The translations under genes and the position numbers were made by a program. Positions 1-7,737 of a stretch of 64,000 nucleotides of DNA are shown here, piece by piece. Position 1 is the first letter of the stretch, and each line of letters starts with the position of its first letter. Origin of the DNA: JACVRW01 sp963764665. GTDB lineage: Bacteria > Actinomycetota > Thermoleophilia > Solirubrobacterales > Thermoleophilaceae. The DNA lies in the NCBI GenBank assembly GCA_963764665.1, contig CAVXTL010000026.1, positions 62,001 through 126,000 on the forward strand. Direction: 5' to 3'. The notes under the pieces were generated by a model. The model did not search any database. It worked only from the letters and a program-made list of their open reading frames with translations, and was not told where the DNA came from.

Positions 1-400
1 GGTCGCGGATCCGGGTCCCCTCGGGGAAGAGGGCGAGCAGCCCGCCCTGGCGCAGGATCGTCCGGGCTGTCTCGAGGGCGGCCTCGTCGGACTCGCCGCG
101 GCGGACCGGAAACGCGCCGAGCCGCACCAGCAGGCGGCCGTAGCGCGCCTCGATCAGCTCCGTCTTGGCCATGAAGCGAAGGTGGCGGCGGGTGCAGACC
201 GCGATGAAGAACGAGTCCCAGAAGCTCTTGTGGTTGGGGGCCACGATCGCCGCGCCCTCCTCGGGCACATGCTCGGCGCCGGACACGTGCATGCGGAAGT
301 ACGTGCGCAGGGCGGGCTTGACGACTCCCTTCACGCCGGCGTACAACGGCCGGGACACACCCTTCTCGCGCGCGAGACGGTGCGCCTCCTCGTTCGTCAT
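1..400 (-). CDS. 1-acyl-glycerol-3-phosphate acyltransferase (PlsC family), 3' end missing
   Basis: Left-edge partial gene read on the minus strand from an ATG at 400 (MTNEEAHRLAREKG). The protein shows the acyltransferase block I NHKSFWD (HxxxxD, about residue 56) and block III FPEGTR (about residue 124). These are the catalytic and phosphate-binding motifs of the PlsC/LPLAT family, which acylates lysophosphatidic acid at the membrane during phospholipid synthesis. The C-terminus runs off the window. The family is clear; the exact acyl acceptor is not. Confidence 0.85.
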   Translation of the reverse strand, partial: MTNEEAHRLAREKGVSRPLYAGVKGVVKPALRTYFRMHVSGAEHVPEEGAAIVAPNHKSFWDSFFIAVCTRRHLRFMAKTELIEARYGRLLVRLGAFPVRRGESDEAALETARTILRQGGLLALFPEGTRIRD

Positions 401-478
401 GACTCGCCAAGCTACAGGCGTTTCCGGCGGTCACGACTAGGGTACGAGGGTCACGACCCGACGAAGGAGCACTCCACA

Positions 479-667
479 GTGAGCATCCTCGACAAGATCA
501 CCGGACGAGCCAAGAAGGCGGCCGGCGACCTGACCGGAGACGCGTCGCTGCGTTCCGAAGGCCGCAAGGAGGAGCGCAAGGGCGAGGAGAAGGAGAAGCT
601 CGCCGAGGCGCAGGACCGGGTGGAGGACAAGGCCCGTGACGTGGCGGATCTCGAGCGCCGCACCTAA
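479..667 (+). CDS. CsbD family stress protein
   Basis: A 62-residue highly charged protein starting at GTG 479, with an AAGGAG ribosome site at 464-469. The opening MSILDKITGRAKKAAGDLTG is the CsbD signature (KxxGxxKxxxGxxxxD), followed by an Lys/Glu-rich amphipathic half. CsbD proteins are small general-stress proteins of unknown biochemical activity, sigma-B controlled in Bacillus. A perfect hairpin just downstream suggests a one-gene transcript. Confidence 0.85.
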   Translation: MSILDKITGRAKKAAGDLTGDASLRSEGRKEERKGEEKEKLAEAQDRVEDKARDVADLERRT

Positions 668-693
668 GCGCGCTCGAAGGACCCGGATGGTGG

Positions 694-714
694 ACGGGCG
701 CCACGGGCGCCCGT
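694..714 (+). terminator. Hairpin after csbD-like gene
   Basis: Perfect 9-bp stem (ACGGGCGCC, loop ACG, GGCGCCCGT) starting 27 bases after the csbD stop, followed by a short pyrimidine stretch (tccgctttct). It is consistent with a GC-rich intrinsic terminator separating csbD from the transporter gene; there is no long T run. Confidence 0.55.
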
Positions 715-757
715 TCCGCTTTCTGGGGCCCTTCGCCGGTAGCGTTGGGACACGCGG

Positions 758-1924
758 ATGACCGGCGAAAGGACCCCTCCGCACGTCGCCTACCGCGCCG
801 TGCTGCTCGCCGCGGGCCTGCTGCTCTTCGGCCTTCTGTTCCGCCAGCTGACCACGCTGATGCTGGCGGTGCTGGTCACGATCGTGATCGCGATCCCGCT
901 GTCCGCCGCCGCGGATCGCCTGGAGCGCTACCACGTGCCACGTGCGATCGGGGCGCTGGTGGCGCTGCTCGGCGGCGTGGCGGCGTTGGCGCTCGTCATC
1001 TATCTGCTGATCCCGCCGTTCGTGGATCAGACCGACCAGTTCGTGGACGACGTGCCGGGGATCGTGCACTCGCTGGAGAGTCGCGTGGGCGACGTGGTCG
1101 GGAGCGAGCCGAGCGAGGTGGGCGACCGCGTCCAGGAATGGTTCGAGGGCTACACCGACGACCCGGAGCGGCTGATCGGCCCGATCACCTCGATTGGCCT
1201 GAACGTGGCCGGCGTGGTCGGGGCCCTGATCCTGATCCTCATCACCGCCTACTACATGGCCGTGCGCCCGGATCCGCTCGTGGAGGGGCTCGTGAGCCTC
1301 GCCCCGCCGGCCCGTCGCGAGCACGTGCGCCACGTGCTCGCCCGCGTGCGCCAGTCGTGGATCGGCTGGATGGAGGGGGTGGGGATCGACATGCTCATCA
1401 CGGGCCTGTTCACCTACATCGCGCTCACCATCATCGGGCTCGACTTCGCGATCTTCTTCGCGGTGCTGTCGGCGCTGCTCGTGGTGGTGCCCTACTTCGG
1501 GGCGATCGCGGGAGCGATCCCGCCGGTCCTGTTCGCGCTCACCGACTCGCCGGGCAAGGCGCTGCTGGTGCTGGGCGCCTACATCCTCGTCCAGCAACTC
1601 GAGAGCAACGTGACCATGCCGGTGATCATGTCCCAGCGCGTGCGGCTGCACCCGGCGATGATCGCCATCGGGGTCGTGGTGGTGGGGCGGCTGTTCGGCT
1701 TCGTGGGCTTTTTCGTGGCCGTGCCGATCCTGTCGCTGATCACGATCTGCGTCCAGGAGTTCTGGGTCCGCGAGCTCGACGAGCTCGACCGCCAGGAGAA
1801 ACGCCCGAACATCGAGCTGCCCACCGGCGCCGACGAGGTGAGCGCGGCGCGCGAGGTCGCCGGCGAGTCCGTCCACCACGAGGTGGTGGACGAGGACGCG
1901 GAGCGGATCAGACCAGCTTCGTGA
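758..1924 (+). CDS. AI-2E family transporter
   Basis: A 388-residue membrane protein with hydrophobic segments near residues 15-35, 38-55 and 68-88, then a soluble stretch (about 90-145) and a second membrane cluster (about 145-330). This is the PF01594 layout. Typical family features include the PYxGAxxGxxPP-like stretch around residue 247 (VPYFGAIAGAIPPV). Despite the name, members export diverse small molecules or act as Na+/H+ antiporters, so the substrate is unknown. The charged C-terminal tail (about 345-388) probably faces the cytoplasm. Its 3' end overlaps the convergent small gene at 1908-2003. Confidence 0.85.
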   Translation: MTGERTPPHVAYRAVLLAAGLLLFGLLFRQLTTLMLAVLVTIVIAIPLSAAADRLERYHVPRAIGALVALLGGVAALALVIYLLIPPFVDQTDQFVDDVPGIVHSLESRVGDVVGSEPSEVGDRVQEWFEGYTDDPERLIGPITSIGLNVAGVVGALILILITAYYMAVRPDPLVEGLVSLAPPARREHVRHVLARVRQSWIGWMEGVGIDMLITGLFTYIALTIIGLDFAIFFAVLSALLVVVPYFGAIAGAIPPVLFALTDSPGKALLVLGAYILVQQLESNVTMPVIMSQRVRLHPAMIAIGVVVVGRLFGFVGFFVAVPILSLITICVQEFWVRELDELDRQEKRPNIELPTGADEVSAAREVAGESVHHEVVDEDAERIRPAS

Positions 1925-2003
1925 TGGCGATCACCATTCCGGCCACCACGAACACCACGATCAGGATCTGGACGACGATCCAGAAGCGCGGGAGCTCGTT
2001 CAC
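1908..2003 (-). CDS. 31-residue single-span membrane peptide
   Basis: GTG start at 2003 overlaps the TGA of the response regulator as GTGA, a translational-coupling arrangement. The product is a short polar head (VNELPRF) followed by one long Val/Ile-rich membrane helix and a Lys-Leu-Val tail. No known family is recognised. The coupling and the clean helix favour a real small protein. Its 3' end overlaps the end of the convergent AI-2E transporter gene by 17 bp. Confidence 0.5.
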   Translation of the reverse strand: MNELPRFWIVVQILIVVFVVAGMVIAITKLV

Positions 2004-2635
2004 TCGATGTGGGCCTGGCGCAGCGCGATCGCCACGGCGTGAACGCGCGTGTCCGCCTCGAGCTTCTGGATGGCGCGCTTGGTGTCCGACTTGACGGTCT
2101 CCACGCTCAGTCCGATGCGTGTGGCCACCTGCTGGGTGTGAAGGCCTCCGGCGAGCAGCTGAAGGATCTCGCGCTCGCGCTCGGACAGCGGCGCGTCCGG
2201 ACCCATCTGCGACATCAGGAGTGCCGGCGACAGCGACGGGTCCACGAACGGCTTGCCGGCCGAGACGGTCCTGACGGCGCGCAGAAGGTCCTCGGGGGGA
2301 GAGCCCTTGAGCACGTAGGCGTCCGCGCCCGCGGAGAGGGCATCCGAGAGCAGGCGCTTGTCCCCGTACGCCGAGAACACCACCAGCTTCACATCCGGGG
2401 CCACCTGCGAGATGCGCTTGACCACCGAGATTCCGTCCATCCCCGGCAGTCGCACGTCCACGATCACCACCTCCGGCTGCAGGCGCTCGACCGCTTCCGC
2501 GACCTCCTCGCCGGATTCGACGCTCCCGACCAGCTCGAGATCGTCGGCCTGGCCGAACATCAGGGTCAGTCCCTTGCGGACCGTGGGGTGGTCGTCCACC
2601 GCGAGGCACTTGGTAGGAGCCGCCATGGGCGGCAC
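2000..2635 (-). CDS. LuxR/NarL-type response regulator
   Basis: A 211-residue two-domain regulator. The N-terminal receiver has the acidic pocket in LAVDDHP and the phospho-acceptor Asp in VIVDVRLPGMDG. The C-terminal LuxR helix-turn-helix begins at PLSEREREILQLL and contains GLSVETVKSDTKR. The start may be Met4 (position 2626). No histidine kinase is adjacent, so it is an orphan here. It is followed by the coupled 31-residue membrane peptide. Confidence 0.92.
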   Translation of the reverse strand: MPPMAAPTKCLAVDDHPTVRKGLTLMFGQADDLELVGSVESGEEVAEAVERLQPEVVIVDVRLPGMDGISVVKRISQVAPDVKLVVFSAYGDKRLLSDALSAGADAYVLKGSPPEDLLRAVRTVSAGKPFVDPSLSPALLMSQMGPDAPLSEREREILQLLAGGLHTQQVATRIGLSVETVKSDTKRAIQKLEADTRVHAVAIALRQAHIE

Positions 2636-2706
2636 AGCCTAGTGAGCACCGATGCCTCGGTGCCCAAAGCGGCCTATGATGCTCCCCGACCGCGGAAGGA
2701 GAGGAC

Positions 2707-3150
2707 TTGTTCGCAGCTTTGGTCGTAGGGACGGATGGCTCGGAAACCGCCAATGAGGCGGTCAAGCAGGCGACGGAGCTGGCAAAGCATCTGGGCGCCA
2801 CGGTCCACCTCGTCAGCGCGTACGAGCCCGTGCCCGAGGGCCGGCTCCGTGAGGAGCGCCAGCAGATTCCCGAGGACCTTCAGTGGATGGTCAACCCCCG
2901 CGAGGACGTGGACGCCACGCTCGAGGAGGCGGCCAAGGTGCTCGAGGGCGTCGGTGTGGGGGTTAAGACCCATGCGCGCGAGGGTGACCCCGCGGACGCG
3001 ATCCTCGACGTGGCCGAGGAGCAGGGCGCCGACCTGATCGTGGTCGGGAACAAGGGCATGACGGGCGCCAAGCGCTTCCTGCTGGGAAGCGTGCCGAACA
3101 AGGTCTCGCATCACGCTCCGTGCAGCGTGATGATCATTAGAACGACCTAA
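2707..3150 (+). CDS. Universal stress protein (UspA family)
   Basis: A 147-residue single USP domain. TTG start at 2707 is supported by a strong GGAAGGAG site just upstream. The N-terminal VVGTDGSETA strand-loop and the C-terminal ATP-binding pattern G-2x-G-9x-G(S/T) are present as VVGNKGMTGAKRFLLGS. USPs of this class bind ATP and modulate stress or dormancy physiology; the specific partner is unknown. Its stop overlaps the stop of the convergent protease gene. Confidence 0.92.
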   Translation: MFAALVVGTDGSETANEAVKQATELAKHLGATVHLVSAYEPVPEGRLREERQQIPEDLQWMVNPREDVDATLEEAAKVLEGVGVGVKTHAREGDPADAILDVAEEQGADLIVVGNKGMTGAKRFLLGSVPNKVSHHAPCSVMIIRTT

Positions 3151-4454
3151 CGCAGAGCCGCCGCGGCGTTCACGAGGCCGTGGCCGTAGCGGTCGTCGAA
3201 CCCGGGCGGCCCGGCGTCGGTGGCCGTGGCCTCGAGGTGGGCCTTGACCAGCTCCGGCGAGGGGTTCCGGCCCAGCCGTTTCGTGGCCATGAGCAGCGCG
3301 ACGATGCCGGTCACGTGCGGGCTCGCCATCGATGTGCCCTCGTAGCCGCCGGGTAGGCCGAAGCGCCTCACCCCGTGCGTGAAGGTCTGCTGGTAGATGG
3401 GGGCGCCGGCTTCATCGGGCCGGCAGTGCTCCAGGTCCCAGGGATTGTCGTCGTTGGGGGCGTCGATTCCGCCACCGGGCGCAACCACGTCGAGATCCGC
3501 CCCCGCGTTCGAGTACTCGGCCTCGCAGCCGTTGGCGGTGATGGCCCCCACCGCGATCACCGAGCCGGCGCGGGCCGGGTATGCCACCGCGCCGTCTGCC
3601 TGGTTCCCGGCGGCGGCCACCACGGTCACGCCCTTCTTGCGCGCGTAGCGCAGCGCGCCGAGCACGTCGGGGATCTCCCTTGCCCGGACCTCGGTCGGGA
3701 ACTCGAGGCTCAGGTTGATCACGTCGGCGCCGTTCCGGGCGGCGTAGCGGATCGCCCGCGAGATGGCCACCGAGTCGCCGGAGCCCTTCCAGTCGAGCAC
3801 CCGCAGGGGCATGATCCGGGCGCGATACGCGATCCCGGCGGTCGCGACCCCGTTGTTCGTGGTCTGCGCGATCGTGCCCGCCACGTGGGTGCCGTGGCCG
3901 AACACGTCGTTGGGATGCTTGTCGCGACCCACGAAGTCGTACCCCTTGACGAAGGTGGAGCGCCGAAGGTCGGGCGCGCGCCTGTATCGCCCGCGGCGCT
4001 CGAAGGCCACGCCGCTGTCCAGCAGCGCGACCAGGGCTCCGCGCCCGCCCGGGGCGCCGCGCTGGGCGGCCAGCGCCCACGCCTCCTCCATCCCGATCCC
4101 GAAGGTGCCGAGGAAGTTCCACTGCTTGACGAGGCCCGGGTCGTTGGGCAGGGCGGAGGCGTGTGCCCGGTAGTTGGGCACCGCGTAGGCCACGTTCGGG
4201 TCGTCACGAAGCTCGCTGACCGTCTCGCGCACGGACTCGCCGTCGTCGATCGCCAGCTGCTGCGACCCGCCCGGAAGGGCCTGCTCGGCGTCCGTGCCGG
4301 CAAGTTGCTCGAGGCGCTCGCGCTCGGCCTCGGCCGTTCCGGCGCGGTACTTCACGATCACCTCGCCCGGCACATAGCCGGCCGCGTGCGCAGCCGCGGG
4401 GAGTGCGAGCACCGTGAGGGCCAGAGCGGCTGCTAGGAGAAGGCGATTCGGCAT
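3147..4454 (-). CDS. Secreted subtilisin-like serine protease (S8)
   Basis: A 435-residue preproprotein. A signal peptide occupies about residues 1-25 (cut near AAHA/AGYV). An I9-like propeptide follows, with PGEVIVKYRAGT. The catalytic domain holds Asp146 (LLDSGVAF), His187 (FGHGTHVAG), the oxyanion Asn near 284 (AAGNQ) and Ser375 (GTSMASPH), so the triad is complete. There is no membrane anchor, so it is probably released or wall-associated. The gene is monocistronic and divergent from the epimerase. Confidence 0.95.
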   Translation of the reverse strand: MPNRLLLAAALALTVLALPAAAHAAGYVPGEVIVKYRAGTAEAERERLEQLAGTDAEQALPGGSQQLAIDDGESVRETVSELRDDPNVAYAVPNYRAHASALPNDPGLVKQWNFLGTFGIGMEEAWALAAQRGAPGGRGALVALLDSGVAFERRGRYRRAPDLRRSTFVKGYDFVGRDKHPNDVFGHGTHVAGTIAQTTNNGVATAGIAYRARIMPLRVLDWKGSGDSVAISRAIRYAARNGADVINLSLEFPTEVRAREIPDVLGALRYARKKGVTVVAAAGNQADGAVAYPARAGSVIAVGAITANGCEAEYSNAGADLDVVAPGGGIDAPNDDNPWDLEHCRPDEAGAPIYQQTFTHGVRRFGLPGGYEGTSMASPHVTGIVALLMATKRLGRNPSPELVKAHLEATATDAGPPGFDDRYGHGLVNAAAALR

Positions 4455-4512
4455 TGGGTTACGGTGCGACTTGAGTGTACGAAGGGATCAACAGGCTGGA
4501 AGAGCGGAAGTT

Positions 4513-5622
4513 GTGAGCGTCTGTATTACGGGCGCCACCGGATTCATCGGCGCGCACCTGGCAGAACTTGCGTCGCAGTCGCTCGGTCCGGTACGAGTGA
4601 CCTACCGGGACGAGTCGCGCCTCGACCGCCTCGGCTCCATCGAGGTCGAGCCGGTGCGCGCCGATGTCCTGGATCGCCCGGCGCTGCGCCGTGCGTTCCG
4701 CGGCTGCGAGACGGTATTCCACGCGGCAGGGTACGTGGCCTCCCGGCCGGCCGAGCGCGTGTGGGAGGTCAACGCCCTGTCGCCCCGCATCGTGGTGGAG
4801 GCCGCGGCGGCCGAGAACGTCAGGCGCGTGGTGGTCACCTCGAGCGTGGCCGGCATCGGGCCGGCGCCGCGCGACCGCCCGGGCACCGAGGACGACCCCT
4901 ACCGGGGCGGAGGCCTGGGCCTGGCCTATCCCGACGCCAAGCACGAGGGCGAATCCGAGGCGCTGGCTGCCGGGGCTCGGATGGGCGTGGAGGTGGTGGT
5001 GGTCAACCCCTCCTACGTCTTCGGGCCGGCCGTCGACCGCTCTCACCCGGGCGAGACCTCCAACCGCCTGATCGGCAACTACCTGCTCGGCCGCCTCCCC
5101 GCCGTGGTGGACTCCGAGACGAACGCCGTGGACGTGCGCGACGTGGCGGCCGGCCATCTGCTGGCCGCTGCGCGCGGGGCGCCGGGCGAGCGCTACGTGC
5201 TCGGTGGTCACGACCTGCGCTGGGTGGATCTGATCGAGCGGGTGGCGCGGCTCTCGGGGGTGCACCACGCGCTGGTGGTGCTGCCGCGCGAGGCCGGCGA
5301 GCTGGCCCGGCGGGCGGAGGAGCTCGGGGTGGCCTCGCCGGTGGCCGGCGAGGGTGTGCTCCTGATGGCCCAGAACTGGCGCTACTCGTCCGCCAAGGCC
5401 CGCCGCGAGCTCGGCTACCGCGCCCGCCCGCTCGACCGGACCCTGCGCGACACGATCGCCTGGTACCAGGAGCTGATCGACAGCGGGACCTTCGCGGCCG
5501 GGCGCCGCTCGCCGATGTCGATGGCCGCGGTGGGCGTGCGCCTGGCCGGCCGCGCCGGGCTGCTCAGCGGCCTGCGCCTGGCCGAGCGCTACACGGGGCG
5601 CCGCTTCGTGGTGGGCGCGTGA
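4513..5622 (+). CDS. NAD-dependent epimerase/dehydratase (HpnA-like extended SDR)
   Basis: A 369-residue extended short-chain dehydrogenase. GTG start at 4513 directly precedes the nucleotide-binding motif ITGATGFIGAHLAEL. A YPDAK stretch supplies the YxxxK catalytic pair, with TSSVAG giving the Ser region. The overall pattern resembles the hopanoid-associated sugar epimerase HpnA family, but no other hopanoid genes are nearby, so the substrate is open. Its TGA overlaps the tadA GTG start. Confidence 0.85.
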   Translation: MSVCITGATGFIGAHLAELASQSLGPVRVTYRDESRLDRLGSIEVEPVRADVLDRPALRRAFRGCETVFHAAGYVASRPAERVWEVNALSPRIVVEAAAAENVRRVVVTSSVAGIGPAPRDRPGTEDDPYRGGGLGLAYPDAKHEGESEALAAGARMGVEVVVVNPSYVFGPAVDRSHPGETSNRLIGNYLLGRLPAVVDSETNAVDVRDVAAGHLLAAARGAPGERYVLGGHDLRWVDLIERVARLSGVHHALVVLPREAGELARRAEELGVASPVAGEGVLLMAQNWRYSSAKARRELGYRARPLDRTLRDTIAWYQELIDSGTFAAGRRSPMSMAAVGVRLAGRAGLLSGLRLAERYTGRRFVVGA

Positions 5623-6083
5623 GCTCCAGCTTCTTCCCGCGCGACGAGTACTTCATGAGGCTGGCGCTGCGCGAGGCCGAGCGCGCGCTCGAGCACGACG
5701 ACGTGCCGATCGGCGCGGTGATCGTGCACGAGGGCGAGGTCCTGGCCGCCGCTCCCAACGAGCGCGAGCTTCGCGGCGACCCCACCGCCCACGCGGAGAT
5801 GCTCGTGCTGCGGGCGGCCTCGGAGAAGCTGGGCGGCTGGCGCCTGCTGGACACGGTGCTCTACGTGACGCTCGAGCCATGCGCCATGTGCGCGGGCGCC
5901 ATCGTGCTCGCGCGCGTGCCGCGGGTGGTGTTCGGGACCACCGATCCGAAGGCGGGCGCGGTCGGCAGCGTGTTCGACATCCTGGGAGAGCCGCGCCTCA
6001 ACCACCGTCCCGAGGTGGCCGGCGGCCTGCTGGCCGCCGAGGCCGGTGACCTGCTGCGGACCTTCTTCGCCGCCCGCCGCTGA
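5619..6083 (+). CDS. tadA: tRNA-specific adenosine deaminase TadA
   Basis: A 154-residue zinc deaminase that converts A34 to inosine in tRNA-Arg(ACG). The zinc site is intact: HAEM (His and the proton-shuttle Glu) and EPCAMCAGAI (PCxxC). The segment HDDVPIGAVIV is the family's N-terminal signature. It starts at GTG 5619 within GTGA, overlapping the epimerase stop, and ends 36 bp before a tRNA-Ser gene. Confidence 0.95.
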   Translation: MSSSFFPRDEYFMRLALREAERALEHDDVPIGAVIVHEGEVLAAAPNERELRGDPTAHAEMLVLRAASEKLGGWRLLDTVLYVTLEPCAMCAGAIVLARVPRVVFGTTDPKAGAVGSVFDILGEPRLNHRPEVAGGLLAAEAGDLLRTFFAARR

Positions 6084-6119
6084 CCGCCGGCGCGTTGCGT
6101 CTACCCTCTATCCCGCCTC

Positions 6120-6208
6120 GGAGGGGTGCCGGAGTGGTTGAACGGGGCGGTCTCGAAAACCGTTGTGGGCGGCAACGTCCACCGAGGGTTCGAATCCCTC
6201 CCCCTCCG
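6120..6208 (+). tRNA. tRNA-Ser (anticodon CGA)
   Basis: An 89-nt class II tRNA. The acceptor stem GGAGGGG (6120-6126) pairs with CCCCTCC (6201-6207), with discriminator G at 6208. The anticodon loop CTCGAAA gives CGA, there is a long variable arm, and the T-arm is GAGGGTTCGAATCCCTC. CCA is not encoded. Confidence 0.97.
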
Positions 6209-6237
6209 CTGAACCGCAGGGCCGTCGCTAACAACCT

Positions 6238-7599
6238 CTAACGAGGTCCCGCGCTGCCGAGGAAGCTGTCCAGCACGTCCAGGTAGCGGTCCACGTCATC
6301 CGCGCTCGTCTGGATGCCGCACGCCGGCCCCGCGGAGTCGATCGCCTCCCACACCCCTCGGTTGGCCATGTAGAGCCGCTGCACGTTGAAGAGCTCCACG
6401 TCGAAGCTGGCTCGGGCCTCGTCGGCGTTCGTCGGGAGCTCCGGCCCGTGTGTGTATCCGGACCGGTTGTAGAGCCGGTGGGCGCGCCACGGAAGGTCGT
6501 GGGCGGCGGCGGCGGACTCGATGCCGTCGGCCAGCCGGCCGCCGAGCCCCGCCGCGCGCTCGTAGGCGGACTCGGTCAGCACCTCGTCGAGCACCACCCG
6601 CGCCGCGGCCATCGAAAGCGCATTGCCGAACAGCGTCCCGCCGGTGGCCACGCCCTCACCCCAGACCTTCGACGACCCGAGCACGGCGCCGACCTCATCG
6701 CTCATCCCGTACGCGCCCAGCGGGATCCCGCCCGAGATCGACTTGCCCATCACGAGGAGGTCGGGCTGGAGGTCCCACAGGGCGGTGAGCCCTCCGGGGC
6801 CGGCCACCAGGGTGTGGGTCTCGTCCACCACGAGCAGCGTCCCCGCCTCCGAGGCAAGTCGGCGCAGCTCCGAGTGGAACCCGTCGTCCGGCTGGATCAC
6901 GCCGCAGTTCGTGATCGCCGCCTCGGCGAGCACGCAGGCCACGTCCCCCCGGGCCAGCTCGCGCTCGACCGCCTCGATGTCGTTGTAGCGCACGATCCGC
7001 ACATGCCGGGTGGCATCTGGAGGAACGCCGAGACCCTCGGGGGCCACCCGGCCGTCCCCGAGCTCTCCCAGCAGCTCGTCGGCGTGGCCGTGGTACTTGC
7101 CGTCGAACATCAGGACCGCCGTGCGGCCCGTGGCAGCTCTCGCCAGGCGCAACGCCTCGGTGTTGGCCTGGGTGGCCGAGAGGGTGAACTGCCACTGGGG
7201 GAGGCCGAAGCGCCGCGCCAGCTCGTCCGCTACCTCCGCGGCGTCGGCGGTGGGCAGCAGGAACTGCGGGCCGTCGGCCATGCGCTGCGCGACCACGCTC
7301 ACGAGCGGGTCCACGCCATACCCCGTGAACATGCTCGTGTCGGCGAGGTTGAAGTCGAGGTACTCGTTCCCGTCGACGTCGATGAACGTGGCGCCCTGCC
7401 CGCGCTCCGCGAAGACCGGCGGGTGGTCCTGCAGCGTCGCCATCCACGACATCGGCACGCCGTTGGGCATCCTCTTCGCCGCTCGCTCCAGGAGCGCTCC
7501 GCTCCGGGGCCTGAGCTCCGTGAAGCGCCGGAGCTCGGCCTCCCTCAGTGCGCTCAGCCGCTCGCGCGGGATCTGGCTCGAGTCCACCTCGGTGCTCAA
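6238..7599 (-). CDS. Class III PLP aminotransferase (glutamate-1-semialdehyde aminomutase-like)
   Basis: A 453-residue fold-type I PLP enzyme with a TTG start. Family marks are DGNEYLDFNLAD near residue 75, the cofactor Asp in VVDETHTL and the Schiff-base Lys in MGKSISGGIPLG (about residue 284). Sequence pattern is closest to the HemL/aspartate-aminotransferase-like group. The absence of other haem genes nearby argues against it being the biosynthetic HemL. The amino donor and acceptor are not predictable. Confidence 0.88.
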   Translation of the reverse strand: MSTEVDSSQIPRERLSALREAELRRFTELRPRSGALLERAAKRMPNGVPMSWMATLQDHPPVFAERGQGATFIDVDGNEYLDFNLADTSMFTGYGVDPLVSVVAQRMADGPQFLLPTADAAEVADELARRFGLPQWQFTLSATQANTEALRLARAATGRTAVLMFDGKYHGHADELLGELGDGRVAPEGLGVPPDATRHVRIVRYNDIEAVERELARGDVACVLAEAAITNCGVIQPDDGFHSELRRLASEAGTLLVVDETHTLVAGPGGLTALWDLQPDLLVMGKSISGGIPLGAYGMSDEVGAVLGSSKVWGEGVATGGTLFGNALSMAAARVVLDEVLTESAYERAAGLGGRLADGIESAAAAHDLPWRAHRLYNRSGYTHGPELPTNADEARASFDVELFNVQRLYMANRGVWEAIDSAGPACGIQTSADDVDRYLDVLDSFLGSAGPR

Positions 7600-7737
7600 C
7601 CTACCGGGAGCCGCCGAGTGGCGGAGGGAATCAGTTTGGGCCGTCGACGTCCGCCTCGTCGAAAGCGATGCGCCGACGGCCGAATACCACTATGCGATCG
7701 ATCCGAGCGGTATGCGCCAGTACCCCTGTGAAGCGCC

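Noticed and set aside
437..1879. Minus-strand 480-residue frame opposite CsbD and the AI-2E transporter
   Set aside because: Arg/His-rich shadow; the plus strand encodes recognised families with proper ribosome sites.
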